A stretch of DNA of 64,000 bases, from assembly GCF_002836515.1 (NCBI RefSeq), contig NZ_PJBC01000063.1:116900-180899 (forward strand), read 5' to 3'. Positions within the stretch are counted from its first letter, which is position 1, and each line of letters starts with the position of its first letter. Made by a program: the position numbers and the translations under genes. The stretch is from Pseudomonas sp. Choline-02u-1 (GTDB lineage: Bacteria; Pseudomonadota; Gammaproteobacteria; Pseudomonadales; Pseudomonadaceae). The notes under the pieces are model-generated. The model did not search any database. It was not told where the DNA came from and saw only the letters and a list, made by a program, of their open reading frames with translations. This document shows positions 35,504-44,700 of this stretch, piece by piece.

Positions 35504-37006
35504 TTGACTACATCAAACGAGTTGATCAGTGCGAAAGCTGCCGTCGGCATTGAAGGGCTGGACGACATCCTCGCCGGTGGCCTGTCTCGCGGCCACGTGT
35601 TTTTGCTTGAGGGTGAACCTGGTACCGGTAAAACCACGGTGGCGCTGCATTTTCTGCGCGCCGGCGCGCTGGCCGGAGAGCGCTGCCTGTACATCACTCT
35701 CTCGGAAACCGAGAAAGAACTGCGCCAAGGCGCGCTGTCCCATGGCTGGGAGCTTAACGAGAACATCAAGATCTTCGAACTGACGCCGCCGGAAAGCCTG
35801 CTCAACGCCGAGCACCAGCAAAGTCTGCTGTACTCCTCGGACCTTGAGCTGGGTGAGGCGACCAAGCAGATCTTCGAAGTGGTCGAACGCTTCAAGCCAA
35901 CCCGCGTAGTGCTCGACAGCCTCTCGGAAATCCGCCTGCTGGCGCAAAGCTCCTTGCGCTATCGCCGGCAAATTCTGGCGATCAAGCACTACTTCGTGCG
36001 CTATGACGCCACCGTCCTGCTGCTCGACGATCTGACCACCGAATCCCTCGACAAAACCGTACACAGTGTCGCCCACGGCGTGATTCGCCTTGAAGAGCTG
36101 ACACCGAGCTATGGCGCCGAGCGCCGTCGGGTGCGGGTGGTCAAGTATCGTGGGCAGAAATATCGTGGTGGCTTCCACGACTTCACCATCATGGGCGACG
36201 GCGTGCATGTGTTCCCACGTCTGGTTGCGGCGGAACATCGCGGCGACTATGCGCGTCTGCAACTGTCCAGCGGCATCGCGCAAATGGACGCCCTGCTCGG
36301 CGGCGGCATCGAAACCGGCTCGAGCACGCTGATTCTCGGCCCGGCGGGTACCGGTAAATCGCTGATCTCGATGATCTTCGCCGCCGCCGCAGTGGCCCGA
36401 GGCGAAAAAGCCGCGCTGTTCATTTTCGATGAAGAGCTGGGCTTGCTGTTCGAGCGCATGCGTCATATCGGCATTGACCTGAAAGCTTTGCAGGCCACTG
36501 GCAATCTGCTGATCGAACAGGTCGACGCCGCTGAGCTGTCTCCCGGTGAACTGTCGCACCGTGTGCGCCGTTGCGTCGATGAGCGTGGCATCAAGACCGT
36601 GGTAATCGACAGTATCAACGGTTATCAAGCGGCAATGCCGGAAGAAAATGCGTTGGTGCTGCACATGCATGAACTGCTGCTGTACCTGAACCGCAAAGGC
36701 GCGGCGACCTTCATGACTGTCGCCCAGCACGGTCTGGTCGGTGACATGCAGGCGCCGGTCGATATCACTTACCTGGCCGACACGGTGATCCTGTTGCGTT
36801 ACTTCGAAGCCCTCGGCAAAGTCCGTCGGGCGATCTCGATCATCAAAAAACGTACCGGCAATCACGAATCGACCATTCGCGAATACCGGATTTCTTCGCG
36901 CGGCATGACCATCGGGCAGCCACTGGAATCCTTTCAGGGCGTGCTGCGGGGCGTACCGACGTATCTTGGAGCGAGCAATCCGTTGCTTGAGGATGAAAGC
37001 CCGTGA
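35504..37006 (+). CDS. Double-domain KaiC-like ATPase
   Basis: A 500-residue protein with two RecA-like KaiC domains: Walker A GEPGTGKT at residues 37-44 and GPAGTGKS at about 279-286, each with a catalytic acidic loop after the first beta strands (TLSETEKELR in domain 1, FIFDEEL in domain 2) and a Walker B (VVLDSLSEIR, VVIDSINGY). Start TTG at 35504 has AAGAGGG upstream. The C-terminal residues of cyanobacterial KaiC that bind KaiA are not obvious, and no KaiA or KaiB is present. The stop overlaps the following hybrid kinase, so the two function together in signalling rather than in a clock. Confidence 0.9.
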   Translation: MTTSNELISAKAAVGIEGLDDILAGGLSRGHVFLLEGEPGTGKTTVALHFLRAGALAGERCLYITLSETEKELRQGALSHGWELNENIKIFELTPPESLLNAEHQQSLLYSSDLELGEATKQIFEVVERFKPTRVVLDSLSEIRLLAQSSLRYRRQILAIKHYFVRYDATVLLLDDLTTESLDKTVHSVAHGVIRLEELTPSYGAERRRVRVVKYRGQKYRGGFHDFTIMGDGVHVFPRLVAAEHRGDYARLQLSSGIAQMDALLGGGIETGSSTLILGPAGTGKSLISMIFAAAAVARGEKAALFIFDEELGLLFERMRHIGIDLKALQATGNLLIEQVDAAELSPGELSHRVRRCVDERGIKTVVIDSINGYQAAMPEENALVLHMHELLLYLNRKGAATFMTVAQHGLVGDMQAPVDITYLADTVILLRYFEALGKVRRAISIIKKRTGNHESTIREYRISSRGMTIGQPLESFQGVLRGVPTYLGASNPLLEDESP

Positions 37007-38679
37007 CGGACACTGCGCCGCTGATTCTGGCCGAACGGGTGTTGATTCTGGCGCCTTTGGGGCGCGACAGTCAGATCGCGCTGCAAATTCTCAACGAGGC
37101 CGGCTATAGCGGCCTCGTGACGCCCGGTCTCGGGGATTTGTGCACGGAGCTGGAACACGGCGCTGGCCTGTTGCTCATCGCCGCAGAAGCGCTTCGCGGA
37201 CCGGAACTGGAAATCCTGATTGTGTACCTCGACGAGCAGCCAGCCTGGTCGGATCTGCCCATTGTCCTGCTCACGCATCACGGCGGCCAGGAGCAAGGCC
37301 CACCGTCACGCCTGAGTGCGCTGCTGGGTAATGTGACGTTCCTTGAGCGGCCGTTCCACCCTGCGACCATGGTCAGCCTGGTTTCCGCTGCTCTGCGCGG
37401 ACGGCGACGACAATACGAAGCTCGCGATCGGCTGATCGATCTGAGCGAAAGCGAACGTCGCCTGCAATCAACCCTGGAAACCCTTGAGCAGCAGGTTGAA
37501 GAGCGCACTGCACAACTTCGCCATAACGAAGAAGCGCTGCGTCAATCGCAGAAAATGGAAGCGGTCGGTCAACTCACCGGCGGCATCGCTCACGACTTCA
37601 ACAACATGCTCACCGGCATCATCGGCAGCCTGGAACTGCTGCGCCGGCGTCTGGCTCGTGGCCGCACTGAAGATCTCGACAGCCTGATCGACCTCGGCGT
37701 GACTTCCGCCAATCGCGCCGCCGGCCTGACGCACCGCCTGCTGGCGTTCTCGCGCCGTCAGTCACTCGACCCGAAAGCCGTGCAGATGAACACGCTGGTG
37801 CTGTCGATGGGTGAACTGCTGCAGCGCAGCCTCAATGAAAGCATTCAGCTGGAAATGTGTCTGGATGATGACCTGTGGGTGGCTGAGGCGGATCCCAATC
37901 AATTGGAAAGCGCCCTGCTCAACCTCGTGATCAACGCCCGCGATGCGATGCCCGAAGGCGGCAAACTGGTTGTTGAAACCAGTAATCAGGTGCTGCACCA
38001 CGACTTTACAGACGCCTACAGCAATCTGGAACCGGGCGACTACGTAATGCTCAGCGTCACCGACAATGGCAGCGGCATGCCGCAAAGCGTGGTCAACCGA
38101 GCATTCGATCCATTCTTCACCACTAAACCGATCGGCCAAGGCACCGGTCTCGGACTTTCAATGATCTATGGCTTCAGCAAGCAGTCACGAGGGCATGTTT
38201 CGATTGACAGCGAAGTCGATCAAGGCACCACCGTGAGACTGTATCTGCCACGCTTTCGTGGCGAAGAAGTGGAAATTCCCGTCTCGGATTCGCTGCAGGC
38301 TCCGTATGCGATGGACGGTGAAACCGTGCTGATTGTCGAAGACGATCCTGCGGTGCGCGTATTGGTCAGCGCGGTGCTCAGTGAGCTGGGTTACGCCTTT
38401 GTCGAGGCCAGCGATGCCGATGGCGCAGTGCCGATCCTCAACTCGACGCAGCGCATCGATCTGTTGATCAGCGACGTCGGTTTACCTGGCATGAACGGTC
38501 GCCAACTCGCGGAAGTCGGCCGCCAGTATCGGCCGGGTCTGAAAGTGTTGTTCATCACCGGTTACGCCGAACACGCGGCGGTGCGCGGTGGTTTCCTCGA
38601 CTCGGGGATGCAAATGATCACCAAGCCGTTCACATTTGATCTGCTCACCGCCAAGGTGCGGGAGATGATCAATAGCTGA
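37003..38679 (+). CDS. Hybrid sensor histidine kinase with degenerate N-terminal receiver
   Basis: A 558-residue kinase. Residues about 10-125 look like a receiver-type fold without the acidic phospho-acceptor set (VLILAPLGRDS, LPIVLLTHHG, TFLERPFHP). A coiled-coil linker follows, then HisKA with His197 in GGIAHDFNN, HATPase (NLVINARDAMPEGG, GTGLGLSMIYGF) and a C-terminal receiver with Asp491 (LLISDVGLPG, ITKPF). No transmembrane segment, so it is cytoplasmic. GTG start overlaps the KaiC stop (GTGA). Presumably it takes input from the KaiC-like ATPase. Confidence 0.9.
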   Translation: MTDTAPLILAERVLILAPLGRDSQIALQILNEAGYSGLVTPGLGDLCTELEHGAGLLLIAAEALRGPELEILIVYLDEQPAWSDLPIVLLTHHGGQEQGPPSRLSALLGNVTFLERPFHPATMVSLVSAALRGRRRQYEARDRLIDLSESERRLQSTLETLEQQVEERTAQLRHNEEALRQSQKMEAVGQLTGGIAHDFNNMLTGIIGSLELLRRRLARGRTEDLDSLIDLGVTSANRAAGLTHRLLAFSRRQSLDPKAVQMNTLVLSMGELLQRSLNESIQLEMCLDDDLWVAEADPNQLESALLNLVINARDAMPEGGKLVVETSNQVLHHDFTDAYSNLEPGDYVMLSVTDNGSGMPQSVVNRAFDPFFTTKPIGQGTGLGLSMIYGFSKQSRGHVSIDSEVDQGTTVRLYLPRFRGEEVEIPVSDSLQAPYAMDGETVLIVEDDPAVRVLVSAVLSELGYAFVEASDADGAVPILNSTQRIDLLISDVGLPGMNGRQLAEVGRQYRPGLKVLFITGYAEHAAVRGGFLDSGMQMITKPFTFDLLTAKVREMINS

Positions 38680-38682
38680 GCC

Positions 38683-38736
38683 TGTGGGAACTGCCGAAGG
38701 CTCGTTCCGCGATCGGCAGCCTTCGGCAGCTCCTAC
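38683..38736. repeat. Palindromic element between convergent signalling genes
   Basis: CTGCCGAAGGCT (38691-38702) and AGCCTTCGGCAG (38718-38729) pair perfectly around a 15-base loop, with GTGGGAAC/GCTCCTAC ends that resemble a REP element. It probably ends both converging transcripts. Confidence 0.7.
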
Positions 38737-38739
38737 CTA

Positions 38740-39117
38740 TCAGGCCAGTAATTCCTGAATCTTTTCCTGCAGCACGTCCAGATCGAACGGTTTTTCGAGG
38801 ATCGGTGCCTTGCTGGTGATCGGGCTGCCGGTCTCACGGATTTCCTGCGGATAGCCGCTGATGAAAATCACTTTGAGGTCCGGTCGCAATTTCACCGCCG
38901 GCTCGGCGATCTGTACGCCGGAGATGCCGCCCGGAAGGCGGAAATCGGTAATCAGCATGTCCAGGTGAGGTTTGCTGGCGAGGATCTCGAAAGCCTGCTC
39001 GCCATTTTCCGCTTGCAACACGCGATAGCCCTGCCCTGACAGATAATCTGTCAGGACCATCAAGATAACCGGTTCGTCTTCGACGACGAGTACTACATCT
39101 TGCGCATCTACGCTCAT
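38740..39117 (-). CDS. Single-domain response regulator
   Basis: A 125-residue receiver-only protein: acidic pair VVEDEP, phospho-acceptor Asp in MLITDFRLPG, Thr/Ser in VIFISGYP, Lys in LEKPFD. Start MSVDAQ at 39117 has AAAGG upstream. A GTG at 39165 that overlaps the stop of the kinase gene (GTGA) is possible and would add 16 residues. As last gene of the five-gene cassette it is a likely phosphate acceptor or sink for the kinases. Confidence 0.88.
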   Translation of the reverse strand: MSVDAQDVVLVVEDEPVILMVLTDYLSGQGYRVLQAENGEQAFEILASKPHLDMLITDFRLPGGISGVQIAEPAVKLRPDLKVIFISGYPQEIRETGSPITSKAPILEKPFDLDVLQEKIQELLA

Positions 39118-39161
39118 GGGAAGCCTTTGTTCGGTCAATAGCTGCTGATACGACCGTGTGG

Positions 39162-40376
39162 TCACTCAGAGGTTGCGTCGGATATGCCGTTTTCCTGGAT
39201 CGGCAGACAAACGCGAAACAGGGCGCCTTCGTTGATTTCGCTCTCGACGACGATGGAGCCGCCATGGGCGGCGACGATCTGATCGGAAATGAACAGACCC
39301 AGCCCGAGCCCGGCCACCACCGTCTTGGCAGACACCCGCTCGAACTGCTGAAAAATGCGCTTCTGGTTCTCAGCGCTGATGCCGATGCCGTGGTCCTGAA
39401 CTTCAACCCACGCCTCGTCACCTTCGCGATAAACGCGCACCTGAATCGGGCTGCGACCGCCGTAACGCAACGCATTGGTCAACAGGTTGGACACCACTTG
39501 CTCAATGCGGAACTCGTCCCAGCAACCTTCGACCGGCGCCCCCGCTTCAAATGAAACACTGGTTTCTGCCGCTTCCATTTGCGGAGCAAAGTTCTGCAGC
39601 AGATTGCTCACCAGCTGTACCAGATCGAAACGACTCGGTCGGATCGACAGTTTGCCGGTGCGGATTCGCGACACATCGAGCATGTCCTCGATGAGACGGA
39701 TGAGGCTTTTGATTTGCCGCTCATCGCGGTCGACCATCGCCTGCATCTTGTCGAGGGTGAACGCCGACGCGTTGTCCCGGGCCAGATGCATCTTGCGCAA
39801 CTGGGTTTCGAGAATCAGGCCATTGAGTGGCGTACGCACCTCGTGGGCGACGATGGACATGAAGTCATCGCGCATTCGCACCGCTTGCTCCAGCTCAAGC
39901 TGCGTGCTTTGCAGCTGTTGCAGCAGCGCTTCCTGCTCACGTCGGGCCTGCTCCAGCGCCTCGACCTGCTGCTTCATGGCCTTGCTCTGACGATACAGAT
40001 CGACGAAAACGTTGACCTTGCTCTTCACCGCGTGGATATCCAGCGGCTTGTGGAGAAAGTCCACCGCACCGCTTTCGTAGCCCTTGAACGCATAGTTGAG
40101 TTCACGGCCGGCGGCACTGACGAAGATGATCGGGATGTTCTTGGTTTTCTCGGTGCCGCGCATCAACTCGGCCAGTTCGAAGCCGTTCATGCCGGGCATT
40201 TGCACGTCGAGAATGGCCATGGCGAATTCGTGTTGCAGCAGCAGCGACAGTGCTTCGTCCGCCGACAGAGCCTTGTAGACCGTGCGATCCTCACGCTTGA
40301 TCAGCGCTTCCAGCGCCAGCAGATTTTCTGGCAGATCGTCGACGATCAACAGTTTGGCTTGGATATTACTCAGCAT
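39162..40376 (-). CDS. Receiver-linked histidine kinase
   Basis: A 404-residue cytoplasmic protein. N-terminal receiver (LLIVDDLPENL, Asp in AILDVQMPGMNG, Lys in HKPLD), a short coiled coil, HisKA with His in IVAHEVRTPLNGL and HATPase (NLLTNALRYGG, GLGLGLFISDQIV). Start ATG 40376, seven bases inside cheB. The upstream frame (48 further codons) has no support. Probably controlled by phosphotransfer from the large CHASE3 kinase. Confidence 0.9.
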   Translation of the reverse strand: MLSNIQAKLLIVDDLPENLLALEALIKREDRTVYKALSADEALSLLLQHEFAMAILDVQMPGMNGFELAELMRGTEKTKNIPIIFVSAAGRELNYAFKGYESGAVDFLHKPLDIHAVKSKVNVFVDLYRQSKAMKQQVEALEQARREQEALLQQLQSTQLELEQAVRMRDDFMSIVAHEVRTPLNGLILETQLRKMHLARDNASAFTLDKMQAMVDRDERQIKSLIRLIEDMLDVSRIRTGKLSIRPSRFDLVQLVSNLLQNFAPQMEAAETSVSFEAGAPVEGCWDEFRIEQVVSNLLTNALRYGGRSPIQVRVYREGDEAWVEVQDHGIGISAENQKRIFQQFERVSAKTVVAGLGLGLFISDQIVAAHGGSIVVESEINEGALFRVCLPIQENGISDATSE

Positions 40377-40963
40377 GCGATTCGTTCCAGCTCGACTAGC
40401 AGACGGCCGATGCCGTGAATGGGTAGGACATGATCCGGCTGCAGAACGTTCAGTGCAGCCTGGGGCATGGTGGCAACTTGTGCATCCTCGGGGTCTTGAA
40501 CAATGGTCAGGCCGGCGCAACGCTTGACGTAAGCCAGCCCGCGCGCGCCATCCTGATTGGCTCCGGTCAGCAGCACGGCGGCAAGCGTCGCCCCGTAAAC
40601 ATCGGCGGCGGATTCGAACAGGTAATCGATCGAAGGCCGCGAATGGTGCAAGCGGTCTTCAAGGCTCAGCGACAGACTGCGATCCGCTTCGACCGACAAG
40701 TGATAACCCGGGGTGGCGAAATACACCGTACCGGGTTTGATGTCCTGCTTGTCTTCGGCTTCTTTGACCGGCATCGCCAAGCGGCGGGAAAACACTTCGG
40801 CCAGATGGCTACGACGCTCCTCTGGCAGATGCAAAACGACAACGATGGGCAACACGTAGCCTTTGCGCAACGGTCCGAGCAGGCTCAGCAAAGCCTCGAC
40901 ACCGCCCGCAGAGGCGCCGATCACGACAGCCTCGATGCGAGGCAGGCCTGGGGCGCCGTTCAT
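40370..40963 (-). CDS. Stand-alone CheB-type methylesterase domain
   Basis: A 197-residue protein consisting only of the methylesterase domain; the usual N-terminal receiver of CheB is absent. Catalytic Ser is in VIGASAGGVEAL, His in VVVLHLPEE and Asp in TGANQDGARG. It should remove methyl groups from glutamate residues of a signalling protein, here opposed to the adjacent CheR. ATGA overlap with CheR upstream and seven-base overlap with the kinase downstream show translational coupling. No chemoreceptor is encoded nearby, so the substrate is open. Confidence 0.9.
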   Translation of the reverse strand: MNGAPGLPRIEAVVIGASAGGVEALLSLLGPLRKGYVLPIVVVLHLPEERRSHLAEVFSRRLAMPVKEAEDKQDIKPGTVYFATPGYHLSVEADRSLSLSLEDRLHHSRPSIDYLFESAADVYGATLAAVLLTGANQDGARGLAYVKRCAGLTIVQDPEDAQVATMPQAALNVLQPDHVLPIHGIGRLLVELERIAC

Positions 40964-41793
40964 GATTTGCGGTAGATCCGTTCTTGTTTGACCAACGGCT
41001 CGAACTGGTTCGAATAGTTGGAAAAATCCAGGGTTTCCTTGCTGCCCAACACCAGGAAGCCGCGATGCGACAGCGATTCATGGAACAGCCCGAACGCCCG
41101 GTCCTGCAGCTTCTTGTTGAAATAGATCAACACGTTGCGGCAGGAGATCAGCTGGGTTTCGGAGAACACGCTGTCGGTGGCCAGGCTGTGGTCGGCGAAT
41201 GTCACGTTCTCGCACAGGCTCTTGTCGAAAATCGCGTAGCCATAGGCTGCGGTGTAGTAATCGGCAAACGAACGCTGGCCGCCCGCCTGCTGATAATTGG
41301 CGGTGTAGGCGCGGACGTTTTCCATGGAAAAAATCCCCTGTTTGGCCTTTTCCAGCGAGCGCGGGTTGATGTCAGTGGCATAGATGATCGTGCGGTCGAG
41401 CAGGCCTTCTTCGCGCAGCAGAATCGCCATCGAATAGACCTCTTCGCCCGTGCTGCAGCCGGCGATCCATATCTTCAGCGACGGATAGGTGCGCAACAGC
41501 GGCACCACTTCGTTGCGGATCGCCAGAAAGTGCGACGGATCGCGGAACATCTCGCTCACCGGAATCGTCAGCAGTTGCAGCAGCTGCATGAACGCGGTCG
41601 GGTCGTGCAGGACTTTCTCCTGCAGGGCCGAGATGGTCGCGCATTCGAACTGACCCAGCGCGTGCTGCACCCGGCGCTTGATCGAAGCGCCGGAGTAGTC
41701 GCGAAAGTCGTAGCTGTATTTCAGGTAAATCGCCTCGATCAACAAGCGTAATTCGATTTCGCTGTTGCGTTCGGCTGAACTGCTGCGTTCCAC
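40960..41793 (-). CDS. CheR-type protein methyltransferase
   Basis: A 277-residue SAM-dependent glutamate methyltransferase. The N-terminal helical domain carries YSGASIKRRVQHAL, the SAM-binding loop IWIAGCSTGEEVYSMA, then ATDINPRSLEKAKQGIF, and DLISCRNVLIYFNKKLQ in variant form (SCRNVLIYF). Start GTG at 41793 overlaps the last base of the preceding kinase stop; a longer start at 41820 is possible. Partner of the receiver-less CheB. The pair in a kinase operon without MCPs suggests methylation-based adaptation of a kinase. Confidence 0.9.
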   Translation of the reverse strand: MERSSSAERNSEIELRLLIEAIYLKYSYDFRDYSGASIKRRVQHALGQFECATISALQEKVLHDPTAFMQLLQLLTIPVSEMFRDPSHFLAIRNEVVPLLRTYPSLKIWIAGCSTGEEVYSMAILLREEGLLDRTIIYATDINPRSLEKAKQGIFSMENVRAYTANYQQAGGQRSFADYYTAAYGYAIFDKSLCENVTFADHSLATDSVFSETQLISCRNVLIYFNKKLQDRAFGLFHESLSHRGFLVLGSKETLDFSNYSNQFEPLVKQERIYRKS

Positions 41794-44700
41794 TAGATGC
41801 GTTCCATTTTCGGTAACCACACACGTATCAGGGAGAACAGTCGATCCAGGTCGATGGGCTTGGCCAGGTAATCGTTGGCGCCTGCCTGCAGGCAGCGCTC
41901 CTGATCGTCCTTCATGGCCTTGGCCGTCACCGCGATGATCGGCAGCTTGCGCCAGCGCGGGTCCTTGCGGATTTCCATGGTGGCTTCGAAGCCATCCATT
42001 TCCGGCATCATCACATCCATCAAGACCAGATCGATGTCTTCGACTTCATGAAGTTTCTCAATCGCTTCGCGGCCATTACGGCCGATCACCACGACTGCGC
42101 CCTTGTGTTCCAGCGCGCTGGTCAGGGCGAAGATGTTGCGCACATCGTCATCCACCAGCAGCACTTTGCGACCTTCGAAGACCTTGTCGCGGCTGCGCGC
42201 GGTCTTGAGCATCTTCTGCCGTTCATGGGACAGCTGCGATTCGACTTTGTGCAGAAAGAGTGTGACCTCATCGAGCAACCGCTCCGGCGAGCGCGCGCCT
42301 TTGATGATGATCGAGCGTGAATACTTGCGCAGCTCAGCCTCTTCGTCGCGGGTCAGGTTGCGTCCGGTGTAGACGATGACCGGCGGGAACGAGCAGATGT
42401 CTTCGGTGGACATGCGCTTGAGCAGATCGTTACCGAGCATGTCTGGCAGTTTGAGGTCGATGACCATGCAGTCGTAGATGGTCGTGCGCAGCAACTCCAG
42501 CGCATCCTGAGCCAGACCGACGGCAGTGATTTCGATGTCTTCGTCGCCGATCAGCCGCGCGATGCTTTCGCGTTGCAGATCGTCATCCTCGACCAGCAGC
42601 ACGCGTTTGACCTTTTGTGTCAGCTTGGCTTCGAGACGGGCGAACACGTCCTTGAGCTCTTCGCGGGTGGTCGGTTTCACGGCGTAGCCGATGGCGCCCA
42701 TGTGCATGGCCGCTTCGACGCGATCCTCGACGGAAATCACGTGCACTGGAATGTGCCGAGTTTCGGCGCGTTCTTTCAGACGTTGCAGCACGGTCAGGCC
42801 GGAGTGATCCGGCAGGCGCATGTCGAGCAGGATAGCGTCCGGCACAAACTCGCGGGCCAGGTCATAACCTTCATCGGCGCCATGGGCAACCAGACACATG
42901 TAGCCCAACTCGTGGGCCAGGTCATAGAGGATACGGGCGAAGTTCGGCTCGTCTTCCACCACCAGGATGCAGCGCGTAGCAAATGGCGCCTTGTCGCGGT
43001 CATCGGCAAAACGCGGAATAACCGCCGGAACCGCTGATGCCACCGGGGCCACTACGCCCACTGGCGCAGGCGCCGAAGGTGTTGGGTGAAAGGTCAGTGG
43101 CGCGGCAGACGTATCACCAAGTTCGTGATACTGGCGCGGCAACACCAGCGTGAACGTACTGCCCTGCCCCGGTACGCTGTCGACGCTGATTGAACCGCCC
43201 AACAGCGTCGCCAGATCCCGCGAGATCGACAGGCCAAGACCGGTGCCGCCGTATTTGCGGTTGGTGGTGCCATCTGCCTGACGGAATGCCTCAAAGATAC
43301 TTTCCTGCTGGTCGGCAGCGATGCCGATCCCGGAATCCTTGACGCTGAAAGCGATGTGATCGTTGGGCTGCGCGGTGATCGTCAGGCTGACGGCGCCGTG
43401 CTCGGTAAACTTGATCGCGTTGGACAGCAGATTCTTGATCACCTGTTCCAGACGCTGACGATCGGTAAACAGCAAGCCCGGTGCGTCCGGTTGCACTTCG
43501 ACGTTGAAGGCAAGTTTCTTGTCCGCCGCGAGCGGCTCGAACATCGAACGCAAACCATCGACCAGCCGATCGACGCGAGTATTTTCGGCAATCACTTCGA
43601 GCTTGCCGGCCTCGACCTTGGAGATGTCGAGAATGTCGTTGATCAGGTTAAGCAGGTCGTTGCCGGCCGAGTAGATCGATTCGGCAAATTTCACCTGTTC
43701 CGAAGACAGATTCTGCTGCGGGTTTTCCGCCAGCAACTTGGCCAGAATCAGCGAACTGTTCAGCGGTGTGCGCAGTTCGTGGGACATGTTGGCGAGGAAT
43801 TCGGACTTGTACTTGCTTGAGCGTTGCAGCTCTTCGGCACGCTCTTCGAGCTGAATCTGCGCCTGATTCAGCTCGGTGTTTTTCTTGTCCATCGCATCGC
43901 GCTGTTCGGCGAGCTGCTCGTTGGTCTGCTCCAGCTCCACCTGCTGGGTTTCCAGATGCGCCTGGGATTCCTTGAGAATCCGCGACTGCTCTTCGAGCTC
44001 TTCGTTGGCGGTTTTCAGCTCTTCCTGTTGCACTTGCAGCTCTTCGTTGAGCTGCTGGGTTTCGGCCAACACTTCCTGCAAACGCTGACGGTAACGCGCC
44101 GCTTCGATCGACGTGCCGATGTTACCGGCAATCAACTCCAGCAACTCGATGTCGCGTTCGGACAATGGGCGCAGGAAGCCCAGTTCGATGACGCCGTTGA
44201 CCCGGTCGTCATCGCTGGTCGGCACCACCATCACGCTATGCGGCAAGCCTGCGCCAAGCCCGGAGCTGACCTTGAAATAGTCGGCAGGCACCGAGTCGAG
44301 ATGGATCAGCCGCGCTTGCTCTGCAACCTGGCCGACAATGCCTTCGCCGCTGTAGATCGTCTGGTTCAGCTCCTCCTGCTCGCGTGAGAAACCGTAGGTT
44401 GCAACGCGTTTGAGGCCGCCATGTTCTTCGCGCACATAAAGAGCCGCGACGGCGGTGCCCAAGTATTGCGCGCAGAATTGCAGAATATTGCGTCCCAGCA
44501 AATTCAGTGTGAGTTGCCCCAGCACTTGCTCGGCCAGTTGTGTCTGACCATTGCGCAGCCACGCCTGCTTCTCGAGGCGTTCGGCGCTGGCCTGTTGTGC
44601 AGAGAGGTTGGCGCTGTAGTTGGCCGACAGATTGAGCAGGTCACGGCGGCCGATGTAGGCCAGCAAACCGCTGATACCGACGATGAACATCAGATAAAGG

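Noticed and set aside
35513..36865. Open frame of 450 codons antisense to the KaiC-like gene
   Set aside because: Same reason; the plus-strand gene has two complete Walker sets.
35504..37006. Circadian clock system
   Set aside because: Only a KaiC-like protein is present; without KaiA or KaiB a clock cannot be claimed.
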